NCBI GenBank assembly: GCA_036346225.1
Contig: JARFIW010001109.1
Coordinates: 682,001-746,000 of the forward strand
DNA length: 64,000 bases
Direction of reading: 5' to 3'
From: Platerodrilus igneus
Lineage: Eukaryota > Arthropoda > Insecta > Coleoptera > Lycidae
The translations under genes and the position numbers were made by a program. Shown here one piece after another: positions 41,211 through 54,080 of the stretch; the stretch's first letter is position 1, and every line of letters starts with the position of its first letter. The notes beneath the pieces are model-generated. The model was not told the origin of the DNA. It searched no databases and saw only the letters and a program-made list of their open reading frames with translations.

Positions 41211-42478
41211 ATGTACATACTGGCTGCCAATGGTCAGCAAGTAATTAGTATTAATGGTAATATTTGTAAATATTGTAACAATAAAGTAGTGAATAAATTC
41301 TTAGGGTGTAGAAACTGTTTGATTGAAGTGCACCCCTCCCGTGGAAACAGCATTGGTATGGTTTTGAATGATAAAATGGATTTTATGTTTTGCATCAGCA
41401 AAAATGTGAGTGATAATGATAAAAGTCATACCTGTTATGTTAATAGTTTAGACACACAGGTTCATGTTGATCCACGGCATCCTAATGAAGATGTGGCTTC
41501 TGGTAATCATAATCTTATGGTCACATCACTTACTGACATTATAAAAAGCATTGTTGTTCATGAAACAAAGGCTCTAATGTGTGTAATTCAGGAGTTGAAA
41601 AATGAGGTGGTTAACTTGAAACAAAGTAACATTGGTCTTGTGCACATCCTTAGTAAGGATTTTAAGGTAAAATTGAATAAATCTACAGGCTACTCTGGTC
41701 ACAACAATAATAGTGCTTTTAATATTCCATTTATTGGCAATAATAACAAAATGCACAAATTAAAGATAACTTATCTAACACATGTTGTATTACTGAACCT
41801 GAACTAAATAAGTCTATAAAACCCGTACAGAATTGTGATAATGTATTATCATTTACTACTAATTTCATTAATGCTGCACTCGAACCTAATATCATTAGGG
41901 AAGCAACCTGCAACCTCTGACATCTTTTATGCAAATGTTAATGCAGATCAGGGATTTAACAGACTTAGATCATGCAGGCATTGATGAAGAATTTACCGTG
42001 GTCCAGAATAGAAAGAAAATAAATAAGAAATCAATCTTTGAAACTGCTTCTAGCAGCAGTTATAACAGAGCTTATAACATATTTGGGCAATTTCTGAGCA
42101 ATCAATCACACATTTACTGTGGCAGAAATTATAGGAAGTTATCAGCACTAAATATTAAGAAGGGGCCCGGTCCTGACAAGATACCTCGTGTTTTGGAAAA
42201 AGTGTGTTGATATACTAGCAGAACCTTTGTGTAATTTATCAAAAATCTTTTGGCTCAGGTGTATTTCCGAACCTATGGAAGGAGTCATCACTTGTTCCTT
42301 TATTTAAGGGCGGTGATAAGAGCAATGTTGCTAACTATAGAGGGCTTTCAGTAATGTCTGCTATAGCTGAAGTTTTTGAGTCAATCACTACGGATGAACT
42401 ATTCAGTACTTACAAACAATTTATTGCAAAAGAACAACATGGTTTCCATAGTGGTCGTTCAACATGCACTAATATTAG
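41211..42478 (+). mobile_element. Second LINE family: ORF1 remnant and RT start, truncated
   Basis: An ATG at 41211 opens a 198-residue ORF1-like frame with a zinc-binding-like start (CKYCNNKVVNKFLGCRNC) and a coiled-coil segment (HETKALMCVIQELKNEV), ending in broken frames with DEEFTVVQNRKKINKK. This is followed at 42150 by the RT N-terminal motif KKGPGPDKIP and, with shifts, SLVPLFKGGDKSNVANYRGL and EQHGFHSGRSTC. The endonuclease is missing between the two, so the copy is internally deleted; it is cut off at 42478. Jockey/CR1-like by style. Confidence 0.7.
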
Positions 42479-43160
42479 GCATTAATATTAGTAGCTAATG
42501 TGGATAAATGCATTCTGACTGCCTCTAGATCAGCAGCTATATTTACAGCTACTTTAAATAACAGATTTTCGCCTTGATGTAAACCAACTATAAACTTATC
42601 ACGCAGATTTTCGTCTAGCTGATTACCAAATTTACAATCAGTAGCTAGGCTCAACAATTTAGTACTAAAATTCACAATTGATTCACCGACTCCTTGTCTA
42701 GCTAATTGGAATTTATATCGTTCAGCGAAAAGTGACATGTGGTAAGAAATGTTGCCTTAATAATTGTATTAATTGTTCAAATGACTTAGTCTTAGGATGA
42801 TCTGGTAAACATAAGTCCACTAACACTTTATATGCATCGTCCTTGAGATGCATTATTAAAATGCCTGCTTTTCGGCCATCTGTATAATTCATATTATTTG
42901 CAATGACGAACTGATCGATACCATCGTTGAAGACGCTGAAGTCGTCTTTTGTAGAAAAACTGCCAAGGTCCCGAACAACGGTGCGCTTATAATAGCAGCT
43001 GTAGAAGGCTCCGTTTGTATATTAGCTGCAGCAGTTGCTGTAGTAGTATTCGTATTTGGTATTGTAGTAAAATAATTTAAAAGATATATGGATTACTAAT
43101 CTTCACGAAGGTTTGAGAATTATAACTTTACATATGATTTCCTTGTCCCCAATGTTGTAT
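42475..43160 (-). pseudogene. Gypsy-type gag fragment with primer-site-like leader
   Basis: Minus strand from about 42975: FSVFNDGIDQFVIANN, KAGILIMHLKDDAYKVL and FEQLIQLLRQHF, then, after a one-base shift near 42740, ERYKFQLARQGVGESIVNF and LATDCKFGNQLDENLRDKFI, the characteristic Gag capsid region of Ty3/Gypsy elements of the K02A2.6 group. Upstream, TACAACATTGGGGACAAGG (about 43140-43160) looks like an LTR end plus primer site. Protease and pol are missing; the fragment abuts the LINE at 42478. Confidence 0.7.
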
Positions 43161-46100
43161 ATTTGTCACGTAGTGATAAATAATCATTCAATAATTGGGC
43201 ACACTTTTATTACATCCCGATAATTCAAAATTTCCAATTAATTAATATTGATATTCTAGCTTAAGAAGTACATATAAGGTGCCGGATGGCGACCCCCCCC
43301 CCGCGGTGTCCATGTCACCAGTTATAAAACAACCAAAACACAAAGTAACTGAATAAAACACAGAATACACAGCTTAATAAATGTATCACAACACAACAGT
43401 TGGCTTTTTCAAAACAATAATTACCATTCAATGCTCCATCTTCTTTTAAGTAGTTTAAAAGTCCAATTTTTATGCAAATTGACCTCTTCATCAATAATAA
43501 ATCATTCAAATCATATGCGCCTATTTCAATTATCTTCAATTCTAAATAAACATTTTGTTGCGGTAGTTTTAATTAGTTTTCATTGTCTATTTTCCATTTT
43601 AATATATTTAAATAATTATCGCTACTATACATTACACATTTTGTGTAGGTAATTAGTTACGTACCGTATTGTAAGTATGCCAAATAATATACTACTCACG
43701 TTGGAGTTTCAATCAACACTCTCACGTTGGTTATTCGAGTAACACACCTGATGTGGCTGTTCAGTATTGGATTTTATAAGCCAAACAGCTCTCATGTAAT
43801 TTATTTCTGAGCATCTCCTGTGGGTCCGAGATCTTTCGCCATTGATTTGCTATGCAGTTATTGGTATATACTTAATTTAATAACGTTTTCAAATAAAATA
43901 CCAACGCTTTTTGTAATTAAATAAAAATTGCTTTTAGAATATGCTACTTTACATAAAATTGACATTCATTTTACCATAAATTGATCCTTTAATTTTAATT
44001 GCGATCTTTTAGGATATTTAGTCATGCAAGTTTCCATACAATTGACATTTTTTAAAGTGTATTATACACACACTTTCCCGTTATTGCATATAATTGAGTA
44101 TTTAAATGCATTTGAATATAAATTTCTCTAAACATAATCTTTTTATTAAAAACTATGGGTGAAACTCTTTTAATATGCACTTGTTTATGCGCCGAATGTA
44201 ATCAACAGCTTTATTTTTATCTAAAACACGATTCTTTTGTTATTAAACTTTCTAGAATTTATGAAGTTGGATCTTTGTCATATGAGGTACTATACCTTGT
44301 TTCTTATAATATATTGAAAACTTTACCAGGTTCCAGGTACACTGGTTGATAATAAATTCTCCTTTTATATAATCTATGTTTTCAGTTTTATTTTAAACCT
44401 TTATTAAAGAAATTAGAACAAAAATGCTATTATGAGTGTTAATTAATGTACACTACTTACTAAACTGAGGTTGTGGATAATCAGTATCATTTAAATTTTA
44501 GGATTAAAATTGTAAACTATAAGTAAAACTGTGTTGCATAAATGTTAATTCGAAATGATTTTTAATTAATTCTTTTACAATTTTAACAATTATTTTTCAT
44601 ATTTTGTTTGTTACAGGTAACCTTCTGACTAAATTCATACAAGTTTAAACATTCCTTGTATGTGTGTTAGCGTATGTTAATGTTTGTGCATTTACTTACT
44701 TTGATGTGCGTCAAAATGACACGTAACAAGTGTTATAGAATTAATTTTAATAATAAATAGGTAAAATAATGATCACCTAACTTTTATAAAGGATATCAGC
44801 GACATTTTGCTTAGTGGAATAGCATGCCTGACATTTGTGGGTAGTTCTAAAATGTCTAAAATAAAAACAATTTACACCTTGTTTATATACTTTATATTAC
44901 ATTCATATCAGATGTATTATACATAGCATACATAATATCAAATATAAGAAAATTAATACAAAGTAATTGGGTATAAATAAGTGTATATTGTTTCATATTA
45001 TTATATACTTTTATGAGATATAAACATCTAACATTTAGAGAAACGGCAGTGTCAAGTATGATTCAAGCCCACACACACTATAAATATACGTATGTCAAAG
45101 ATTTAAGTTTATATGGACATTTGAGCATAATTTTGTAACTACTATATTTGTTCATCTACAACATTTAGTAAAACTCCAATTCATTTATACATTCAAATAA
45201 ATAAAATATAAAAATCTATGTACATACTGAATTAGTATATCTACTATATTGTAATGACTAAATATTTCAGACCTTTAAATCTATAACATCTTTAATTACT
45301 TTTATTATAGAACTTTAACACATCCATCCACATGACATAAACTATACAATTGAAAAAATAATACACTACAAGAAATCTTATTGTATAAATTGGTAATGGA
45401 ATCACATTTTAATAAATTGATTAAATGCTATGCGTACGTATTTTTAAAACTCAAGTGTGATCTGAAATAATCACAATAATGTAAGTTCAAGCTAAACAAA
45501 TTACAAATTTCATTAAAATCCGAACTACACATAAACACTCGAGAATATACCTAAACAGTTTAAAACTACACACACAAACCATTAATATGAGTTAACTACA
45601 TGTAAAATAAGATAGGACTTAAATAGCAAGAACAAATGCTTTGTAGTTAGGTGGTCCTCGTAGTGCATCCAGTACAGTGTTTAGAAAACTAATACTAATT
45701 TTTCTGTAAATTCTCAGTGATGTATATAAGTAGAAATATTGCAGTTTACGAAGAAATTACTATATGACAAAACAGTATTTTATTAAAACTGACTATAACT
45801 ATTGAAACAATGATTATATTTTATTAAAAAACATTGCTGTACTTAAAACGGTATGTCTCGTTGTTTCATTCTTTATTAATAATTACGAACTATAATTTGT
45901 ATTTTTTCAAACCAAAAGATGTATACCACCTCTTTATTTATTGCAAGCAATTCTCAGTAAGATTTTTAGTAGGTAAAGTCACAGAACATAAAGAAAAAGG
46001 CATGTAAAAAGTCTATAATTATAACATTATAAATGTATAATGGAAAAGCGATTGCGAATAAGTAAAAATTTGTTGCAAACGTTTGTATGCAACTTTATAT

Positions 46101-49100
46101 CACCATGCACAGCTAATGCAGCGATACTAGAAATAAGCAAAGAAAAATGTTATTTTATCAGTATTTTTTGTGACAGAGGCTCTAACATTGGAAAAGCATA
46201 AAATTCAAGTCATTTTAATGCTACATGTATAGTGAAGTTTGTACTTTCAGCATTTTAAACTGCTAGGTATGAGAGCGCCTTTCCTAACTGTCAATTTTGG
46301 CATGCCTGTAAATATAGAAAAGCATAAGTTTTGCTTTCAATTAGGAAAATATCCAAGTAAACCATTGAAATCATGAAAACTGCTTCACCAATTAAGCATA
46401 TGACGTACACTAGGGTTTCTATGAGATTTAGCCAGTTTATAAATAGTGCAGTCTTAAGAGAATGATGAACAGAATGATCATTAAATGTTAGAATCAATAG
46501 AAATGTTGCTTGTGTGCATTCATTAATTTTAAATATGACATGTTAAACCATTTTAAGGATAACATATAATGTTTGGCATATCATATTGAACACTAAGTCC
46601 ACTCTAACGAATGAGTACGAGACAAATTTCCACCGAATTTTTTCTGTGAATCTTACAAACAATCAATAACAAGTCTTAAGTGTTTTATCACTTCTTGATT
46701 GAACACTAACTAGCGCCCAACATTTTATGAAAAAACAATGTGATAAAACATATCCTAAAATCAAACAACCATTTTCTTATTGGTCCAGTTCGCTTTCTCT
46801 TAACAACATTTGTTTAAAAATAAAGATCATGTTTACATCTGAGCATGCTCTAAAGGGACAAACTAAGTTAGTATGATTATCAAGACGTTCTAAAGAGATT
46901 ACGAACAGCACAATAGGTTAGAAAGGTATCTATTTGGAACACCATGATAATGTTTCTCCTCAATTTTAGCTTTTCTTGACCAAAAATATACCCTTTCACG
47001 TGCAGCAACTACTCTACTTACCAAATAGAACATCTTACAATTTCGTTCCATTCCTGCAGTTAAAACTTACCTGCAGAAGCAGGACTTTACAACTTGCAGT
47101 ACATTAAGGATTATTTTACGAAAGAATTGTTAGTTATTGAAAAATGCGTATCTAAGGAATGTTTTGAAAATAGAAAAGAAAATATCGGCAACGGCAACGT
47201 AAGATAATTACAATGAAGGGGATTATATTGATTTGAAATTTCTTTAGCAAGGCTCAGTAGATACTGATAATATTTTGTACCTAAATTAATTGATTCTGAA
47301 AAACTAGCTGTATATTATGGTTTTTAGACAAAATATTAATAAATCCTCAATGTAAACGCAAGCAAATTCAAAAAATTTAAAAACCATGTTTGAAATGTAA
47401 ACAAAAATAATTATGTGCCACTTGACATTCGATATTTTTTGTACAATAAGATATTGGTCGTTTTAGACCTAGATACTTCCTACTTGTATATCTAAACAAC
47501 TGCATTTTATTATTAAACAATTAATCATTAAAATTTATTAAAAATGTATTTGATCAGCTCTAAGCAGATCAGTAAATAAATCAAAGGAGACAAGAATATC
47601 GACATGATTTAAACCTTAAATCTTTTGATGTGTATCAAAGAGTCTTCAATTTTAGAAATAATTGTATTACGATAGGCATAATCAGAAGGTAAAAGATTTA
47701 AATTTCTTGTTTGTTTATAGTTGATAATTTATCGGACAATTTCAAATACATACAAAACTTAAGATTGCTTCGTTTACATCCAGTAATGCTTCATTTTTTC
47801 AATAATTCAATTTCAAATAATTATTTAGGTTTTATATAAGCTTTAACTATTGTTACAAAATATCTTATACAGTTCAGAAAATGATCAAGTGCCTTGTTTT
47901 GTAAATTATAGAATCTGCAATTGCATTAATTCTTCAAACATATTGGCTTTTTTATTTTGAATAGTGCTCGGTCAACGCAAATTGATACAACTGTCAACAC
48001 TATCCTTCTGAACGAAACTTGTTACTAATTTTAAAATAATTAATTGTGGTTAATTAATTAAATTTTTGCTTAACGTTAAAATTATTTAAATTTCGAATGC
48101 TAATTGTAAATAAATTAAAAAATAAAAACTTGGTAGTTATTATTTTATCAACATAATATAGATTTTAATAGTATATTTTCTTTCAGTCCCTGCTTCGTAC
48201 ACTTTGAATGTATGTTATGCAACTTTAAATGCGAAAACTGTATTATAAGTAATGAAAGTGTTTGAGCATTTATAGTTACTGCCGTTAGTGATACGACATG
48301 GTAAAAACTACCATAAATACGTTAGTTTTATTGAGGTGTTTTATAAATTATAAAATAAAATAGGATACATTTTTTCAACTCGAGGGATATAATTTGCGGT
48401 ACGTATAAACAACAAGATGCCACATTCATTCAATGGTGCATTAACAATAGCATAATATTGTCAATTTTCAAAACCAGAGCAAGTTTAAGATAGATGCCAA
48501 TCAGACAGTGTCCCTTTGGAACAGTGTAAGACTAATGCCACGCCGCTATTGGTCTAAATTCCTTTATAGCAAAGAACATTGCTCAAGTATACAGAATTTA
48601 TCATACAAAAATAAAAAATATATGTAACCTTTTCGAGAAATTGATTTGAATTATCAAACCATAATTGCTTTGATGCCAATATATAGAATTTTATAAATTT
48701 GTGGTCTATGACTTAGTAGTCTTAAGGCCTATTTGAAAAACTACAAAAAAATATGAAAGTTCAAATATGTATCAACTACATAACATTCTTCCATTTATAG
48801 TAAATAGTGTAATATGGCTTTGTCAGTATTATTTTTATATGATAAAATCTTGATATAGTAAATGATTTACTAACGTTTAAGAGAAAATTGTTTCGTTTGC
48901 ATAGTAATGTGGCATATAACTTAAACTACCTCATTTATTTCCAGTTACCAAAACAATTTATTTTGTTTAACTTTTGCAAAAGTATTGTTTATTTATCATT
49001 GCACATGTTGAATTATTGCTTTAGCGATTATAAAGCTTCCAGCCTGCTTTCCAAAACATGATGACAAACGATTCTAAAACATTAATATTATCTCTGGTCT

Positions 49101-49599
49101 TCAAATATATATAATATTTACAATGTTTAAATATTTAAGTACTTGGTAAATCTTATCATGAAGATACATGAGTATTATATAATAACTAGAATTTTAGTCG
49201 CAGCTGTTACGCAATTATTTAGTTGAGTACCAAATATTACAATTTTTAACAACCATTATATTTTTGCTTTATCTTTCATTCCTAAACTAGTTTTCTAATA
49301 TTGTTCAATATACGTATAAAAACAAAGATTGTTACATCTTAACTTACATCTACACATTTTGGTACATGTAACGATGACCCTCACGGTCATTAATAAATTA
49401 ATAAATATAAATAAATCTCAATTCGATATGTAAAACCATATACAACAAATATTTATTAAGAACAAGCAAAACTTGTTAGAACTTTTAAATGTGCGCTTTA
49501 TATTAAAAATAAATTGCGATTTGATATATATAAAAAACTTGTACTGAGCAATATAATAAAGTTATTTCACTTCAATAACAGAAAATAAAAATTTGTAAT
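43161..49599. other. Long AT-rich non-coding stretch
   Basis: A possible LTR remainder lies at 43161-43800 (adjacent to the gag leader). A 64-codon ATG frame at 44155-44349 has no recognisable features. From about 44.4 kb to 49.6 kb I see no gene; the part next to 49600 is likely otopetrin 3' UTR (minus strand). Confidence 0.4.
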
Positions 49600-49908
49600 T
49601 TACTCCAGTCTTGCCTTATAGCTAGTTTTCCATATTTCTGCCAAGGTAACGGCAGAATGGAATCTGTGAAATATGCACAATGGCAATGTTAAGCGTTTTA
49701 TCAAGGCCCAAGTTAAAAATCCATAGAAATCTAGTTGCACTGGATTGACACCAACCTTTTGTGCCTCAAATGTGTAAATAATCCACATGGTAACATTACA
49801 AATAAGTAAAAATGTTACAACCTGACGTCCTGGTTTTGACCTGTCGTGTTCTGGTAGGTGCACTCTCCTTCGAGAAACATCACCAATAAACAACAGTTGT
49901 AAAATCAC
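49600..49908 (-). CDS. Otop: Otopetrin last coding exon (exon 5 in window)
   Basis: After an ATATGTTTTAG acceptor, 309 nt in phase 0 encode 102 residues and a TAA stop: VILQLLFIGDVSRRRVHLPE, HDRSKPGRQ, a membrane helix VVTFLLICNVTMWIIYTFEA, FYGFLTWALIKRLTLPLC, and IFHRFHSAVTLAEIWKTSYK, the highly conserved C-terminal end of insect otopetrins, ending in KARLE. Otopetrins are dimeric plasma-membrane proton channels of 12 helices that serve acid sensing (sour taste in flies). Confidence 0.96.
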   Translation of the reverse strand: MILQLLFIGDVSRRRVHLPEHDRSKPGRQVVTFLLICNVTMWIIYTFEAQKVGVNPVQLDFYGFLTWALIKRLTLPLCIFHRFHSAVTLAEIWKTSYKARLE

Positions 49909-49955
49909 CTAAAACATATTTAGTAATTTAAATTAAACCATTTGAACTAATTTAC

Positions 49956-50136
49956 TTGAACAACAGAGAGAAGTCCTGTAATCATGACCAATAGGTTTGG
50001 TTCTTCTGTAAATGCCTCATAAGATCCTGCAATAGTACTGAATACTGCATATAGAAACAATCCAAAAGCTGATACTCGTAGTAAAATGTCATTCAAATCA
50101 CTGAGCTCTTCTATTTTAAATTTAAGTGACTGCACC
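49956..50136 (-). CDS. Otop: Otopetrin exon 4
   Basis: 181 nt between TTAATTGCAG and GTAAAT splice sites (1 nt completes the split Arg codon, then 60 codons). Encodes VQSLKFKIEELSDLNDILLR, the helix VSAFGLFLYAVFSTIAGSYE, and NLLVMITGLLSVVQ: two more transmembrane segments of the C-terminal otopetrin half. The intron to exon 5 is 47 nt. Confidence 0.96.
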
Positions 50137-50699
50137 CTGCAATTAAGGTCCGAAGGCATAAGGCTTGTTCTGTCAGAAAGCATGTGAAGATCCGCCAAAA
50201 GAATAAATACAGAAAGCATGAAATGTTAATGAGCAAGCAATTAAAAATAGGCAAAGGAAATGTGCAAGAAATAACAATTTGCAAATGCATTATAAATGTT
50301 GATTTTATATAATATTGTACAAAAACATTATAAGGAAATATCATTGGTTAAGTTAGAAATTTAAGAGTTGCTACAAAGTATATAATATTTGGTATACATG
50401 TTCTTTAATAATATTTTAAACAAAAGTATTCTTTGATCAACTTAAAGTTTAAATATTTCAAAGATAATATCATGCGTGTTGTGTCTTTTTTAAAAAAGAC
50501 TTTCAACCTTTTATTGTAATGCTTAGGTTCAGAGGATTTTTAAACCACACATGGGGAATTCTCCAGCACTATTATGTTTAATATAAGCGTTGCGTTAAAA
50601 CCGCAAAAAGTAATGGTTCTCGCATAAGTTCGGATGTTGATGATTTGTGGTTTGGGCAAAGGCCAGGATTGCATTTCCCACTCTTAAGGTTCAGTTGTG

Positions 50700-50972
50700 C
50701 TCACCAATGTGCATCACAACTTATCTTGGAGAGGGGACGATGTTTCGTGGGAGCCGAGGTGTTAAAACAAAGCGGCCTTCCTTGAGTATAGAGGTGTTTG
50801 TGGAGTTTGGACAGTCGGCAAAGTGATCCATTTCCCTTTTTAACTCTCCTTCTACCGTTAAACAAAATGCCGGCGCTTCGTTGTTAGAGAAGAGCTCTCG
50901 CCAATCAAACAAGGGGACATCTTGACGCCACTCCCACAAGATTACAGACACACCAGGATCAGGACACCACAA
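50700..50972 (-). other. Unassigned GC-richer open frame in otopetrin intron
   Basis: The minus strand is open for ~85 codons (WCPDPGVSVILWEWRQDVPL, REMDHFADCPNSTNTSIL) to a TAA at about 50720. The plus strand of the same block ends in a strong ACAAG/GTAAGT donor-like site at 50973, so the transcribed strand is unclear. Lies just downstream of the LTR-like block in its minus-strand direction and may be its internal region. Confidence 0.3.
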
Positions 50973-51030
50973 GGTAAGTGCAGCTTTTATAAGTTGAAGC
51001 GCATTTAATATTCCGAGGAATTTAACCCCA

Positions 51031-51915
51031 TGTAAATTTGAAAATATTTGATTTTATTTATTGTAAAATATTAGAAAATACAAACTAACGTTTAAAAAAT
51101 TAACGTTTCACACTTATTACCATCTTACAATTTAATTGGTGATACATTTATATGGTGATAGTTCTTACAATTTAAAAGTCGGTAATACAGTTAAAAGTCG
51201 ATAATACAGTTACCAAAGTTAATAAAATACATCGCGCAAGCGCAATGAATAAAGCGAGTGACGCCTCTAGCGGAGGGCAGCGCGATCCCCTTTTACAGGT
51301 TCCGCGTGGCCAACTACCAATGACGTACCCAATACACAAAATTATATTGCGCCATAACCGGAAAATTTAAGAATTTAAAACAAAAGGTAATACATTAATT
51401 ACTTACATAAGGAATCCGGCATCCGGCAGGATTAAGTTAAAGGTGGCCTCCGCTCCGGGGCTGTTGGCTGAGCATGGACATCCAATTCGTCTCGGGTCGT
51501 GGGCTGCTCCAAGGTCGTACCATATTTCTATATGTAGCGGAACGATAAAGAATAGGTTAATTAGGAAAGACAAAACAAAGATAAACAAAGGAAATCTACA
51601 TAGTAAAAATGAAGATACGATACCCCGCACGACCACACTCCTTGAAGATCAAAGGCAAACAGCCACGTTATAGAGCGTCTAACCAAAACCTCTCACCACT
51701 TTTCCCCACTCTTTGTCTTTTTTCACGTCGGCGCGAAGTTATTCGTCCAACCCTCTAGAGTCGCACGAACTGCGCAAATGCACTATGACGTAATGGAAGT
51801 ACACGCCTAGTCTATTAAAATTCCGCGCGCCGCGTCTTTTGAAATTATGGCGCGAAACTTCAATACATCAACTTAACCTAATACATATGTTACAGGGCCA
51901 CTTTGGCACGTAACA
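51031..51915 (-). mobile_element. Candidate LTR (885 bp), CpG-rich
   Basis: Minus strand begins TGTTACGTGCC and ends AAATTTACA, i.e. TG...CA, with AATAAATAAA ~30 nt before the end, as in an LTR with its polyadenylation signal. CpG density is far above the surroundings (for example CGCGCGCCGCGTC at 51823). Its end is followed by TGGGGTTAAATTCC, which could be a primer site. No second copy is in the window and flanking 5-mers do not match, so neither a full element nor a solo LTR is proven. Confidence 0.4.
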
Positions 51916-52249
51916 ACCAAATACATTAGATGGTATTTGGTTTTAAAATGTTATTACTCTAAAAATTTATTTAAATAAAGTACATTTATTTACTTACTTA
52001 TTGGAAATCTCATTTTCACAGGATTATAAAAACTGATAAAATAGTTCATGCAGATATTTAAAATGCTGTTGATTAAATATTAATTAATAAATTGCAATAG
52101 TATTATATGTAAAAGTAAAATGAATAAAAGTAAAAATAAAAAATCCTGTGGGGATCCATACTGAGGAATTATGGCTCAATAATTAGTGATACGTCTTGGT
52201 TCAACATCCTGTTATGTGAATTAACTCAAAGCATGCTCTTTTATTTATT

Positions 52250-54080
52250 GATTATCCAAGTTTCCGTCTCATATTTATTAAATCTATTGTATCTGGTATA
52301 AAAACAAAGAAATTCCTTTAGTTTCCTAAATTTGGATCTGGTTATATTATAAATTATTATCTACATTGTAAGGATGAAATGGTTTTAACATGCATAAATA
52401 TGTTGAGATACCGTATCAGGGATTTTTATAGCTCTTGGGAAAAAATTATAGGAACATGCGCTATTTGAAGTGACGGCATTCTCTATTCTAATTGTTTGTA
52501 AGACATCAGCCGGTTAAAATAAGCTAATCCCATAGGTCGGAACAAGTTCGGTTACACGAGATAATTACGTGAATACGTGTCAGGCTTCACAGAAGCAGTT
52601 GTGTTTTTTCAGGAGAGTGTGTTACTGTGTTTCAATGTAGTATCCAAAATAATCATTCTTACCGCTTTTTACGGTTTCCCTATGGGTATTAGATGTTTTG
52701 GAGGTAACAACGTTATCTACAGAAAACCGAATCACTACGACCCTAGAGAAGCTGGAGGCAATGAACGTAAGTGTTAATAATTGTATAGCATGTGGATAGA
52801 AATTTGCACAATTGATGCATAATAATATTTAATTAAGAGGTCAGGGAACCTGTCACAATCCTTCACTTCATCTGCAAAGTCGAGTGGCTGAGTGCATGAG
52901 GACAATAAGCACTGTGGTATAAGTGCACGTATCTATCTAATTCAATGAATGAATGAAAATGATAAATCGTAGCTTAATGTTGCTAAAAGCTATTAATACG
53001 CAAGAACTATGAATTTCAAATAACTATATCAAAAATCATAAATTAATCCTAATATTGAACCAAAATTAATGTACAAAATAATGCCGATTATTAAATCGTT
53101 AACACAAATTGACAGGAATTAAAAATTCATTGAAATTGTAGTTTTATTTATGTAGATTTCATTGCTGAAGCATACGTGTTCAGAGCGACAAGTCGAAGCA
53201 TAAGATTCAACTGTCTGTAGAAACCTTGGGAAATTATAAGTCCGTCGATTAATTCAAATAAAAAATATAAATTCAACAGCATATGTTTTTTATACAAGAT
53301 AAGTTCAAGGAGGTTTGTTTTTTATGCAACAGTTAATAAATTTCCTATAAATACCTTCAATCTTACTTATGTAATTAGTATAATGCAAAGACCATACGAC
53401 AGAACGATATTTTATAATGCTTCTAGCTAGAGTACATAACAATAGTTTGATATTTTAACTAGAAATAAGGACAATTTCTTTGAAGAAACTCAAATTGTAT
53501 TATGAGTGTTTTCTGACTGACGACCTGAAACTAAATATACTGACTAAGACTACAAATGCCTACGCATAGTATTACGTGTTGAGTGATTTAACCTGTAACA
53601 TACCTTTTCAGATATTGGATAACCAGTTTCCACTTTTTATAGTATTAAATTTACTGTTAGGTCTAAAAATTAAAGAAATTTCATTGTTTCCTGAATCTGA
53701 TCCTGTTTAGTTTAAAAGTTACTAATTACATTGTACGAATAAAATGTTTTAATATGCGAAGATACCATCTCAGGGATTTTTACATCTCAGGAAAGTGATG
53801 TGGAATTACTGTACCTCGAACTATTTCTGCCGGAAATTACAGACTCACATTAGTACCAGGACTCAACTAGAGCAGTTGTGTTTTGGTAGGAGTGCCGTTT
53901 AGTGTATTTTTCGATGTAGTGACCTAACTATCATTGCCACCTCTCTTTATCTTATTCGTTTAAGGCACTAAAAATTAGAAGATCTATGTGATGAAAATCC
54001 ACTGAAAATCCGGACCACGGCTCCCTGAGAACTCGATTTCATCTTCAGAGAACGAAAGCGTAAGTAAAAATCTGTTATAA
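52250..54080 (+). repeat. Diverged duplication, ~1.38 kb apart, each copy ending in a splice donor
   Basis: 52250-52790 and 53620-54080 share order and sequence (GTTTCCNNNTCATATT..., GAATAAAATG/GGATGAAATG, CAGGGATTTTTA, AGCAGTTGTGTTTT, GATGTAGT, and a final GAACG(AAAGC)GTAAGT). Both have an initiator-like AGCAGTTGTG followed 180-200 bp later by a GTAAGT donor. They could be duplicated non-coding first exons with promoters on the plus strand, or two copies of an unknown repeat. Confidence 0.5.

Noticed and set aside
44155..44349. 64-codon ATG frame
   Set aside because: No motif, no neighbours, expected by chance in AT-rich DNA of this length.
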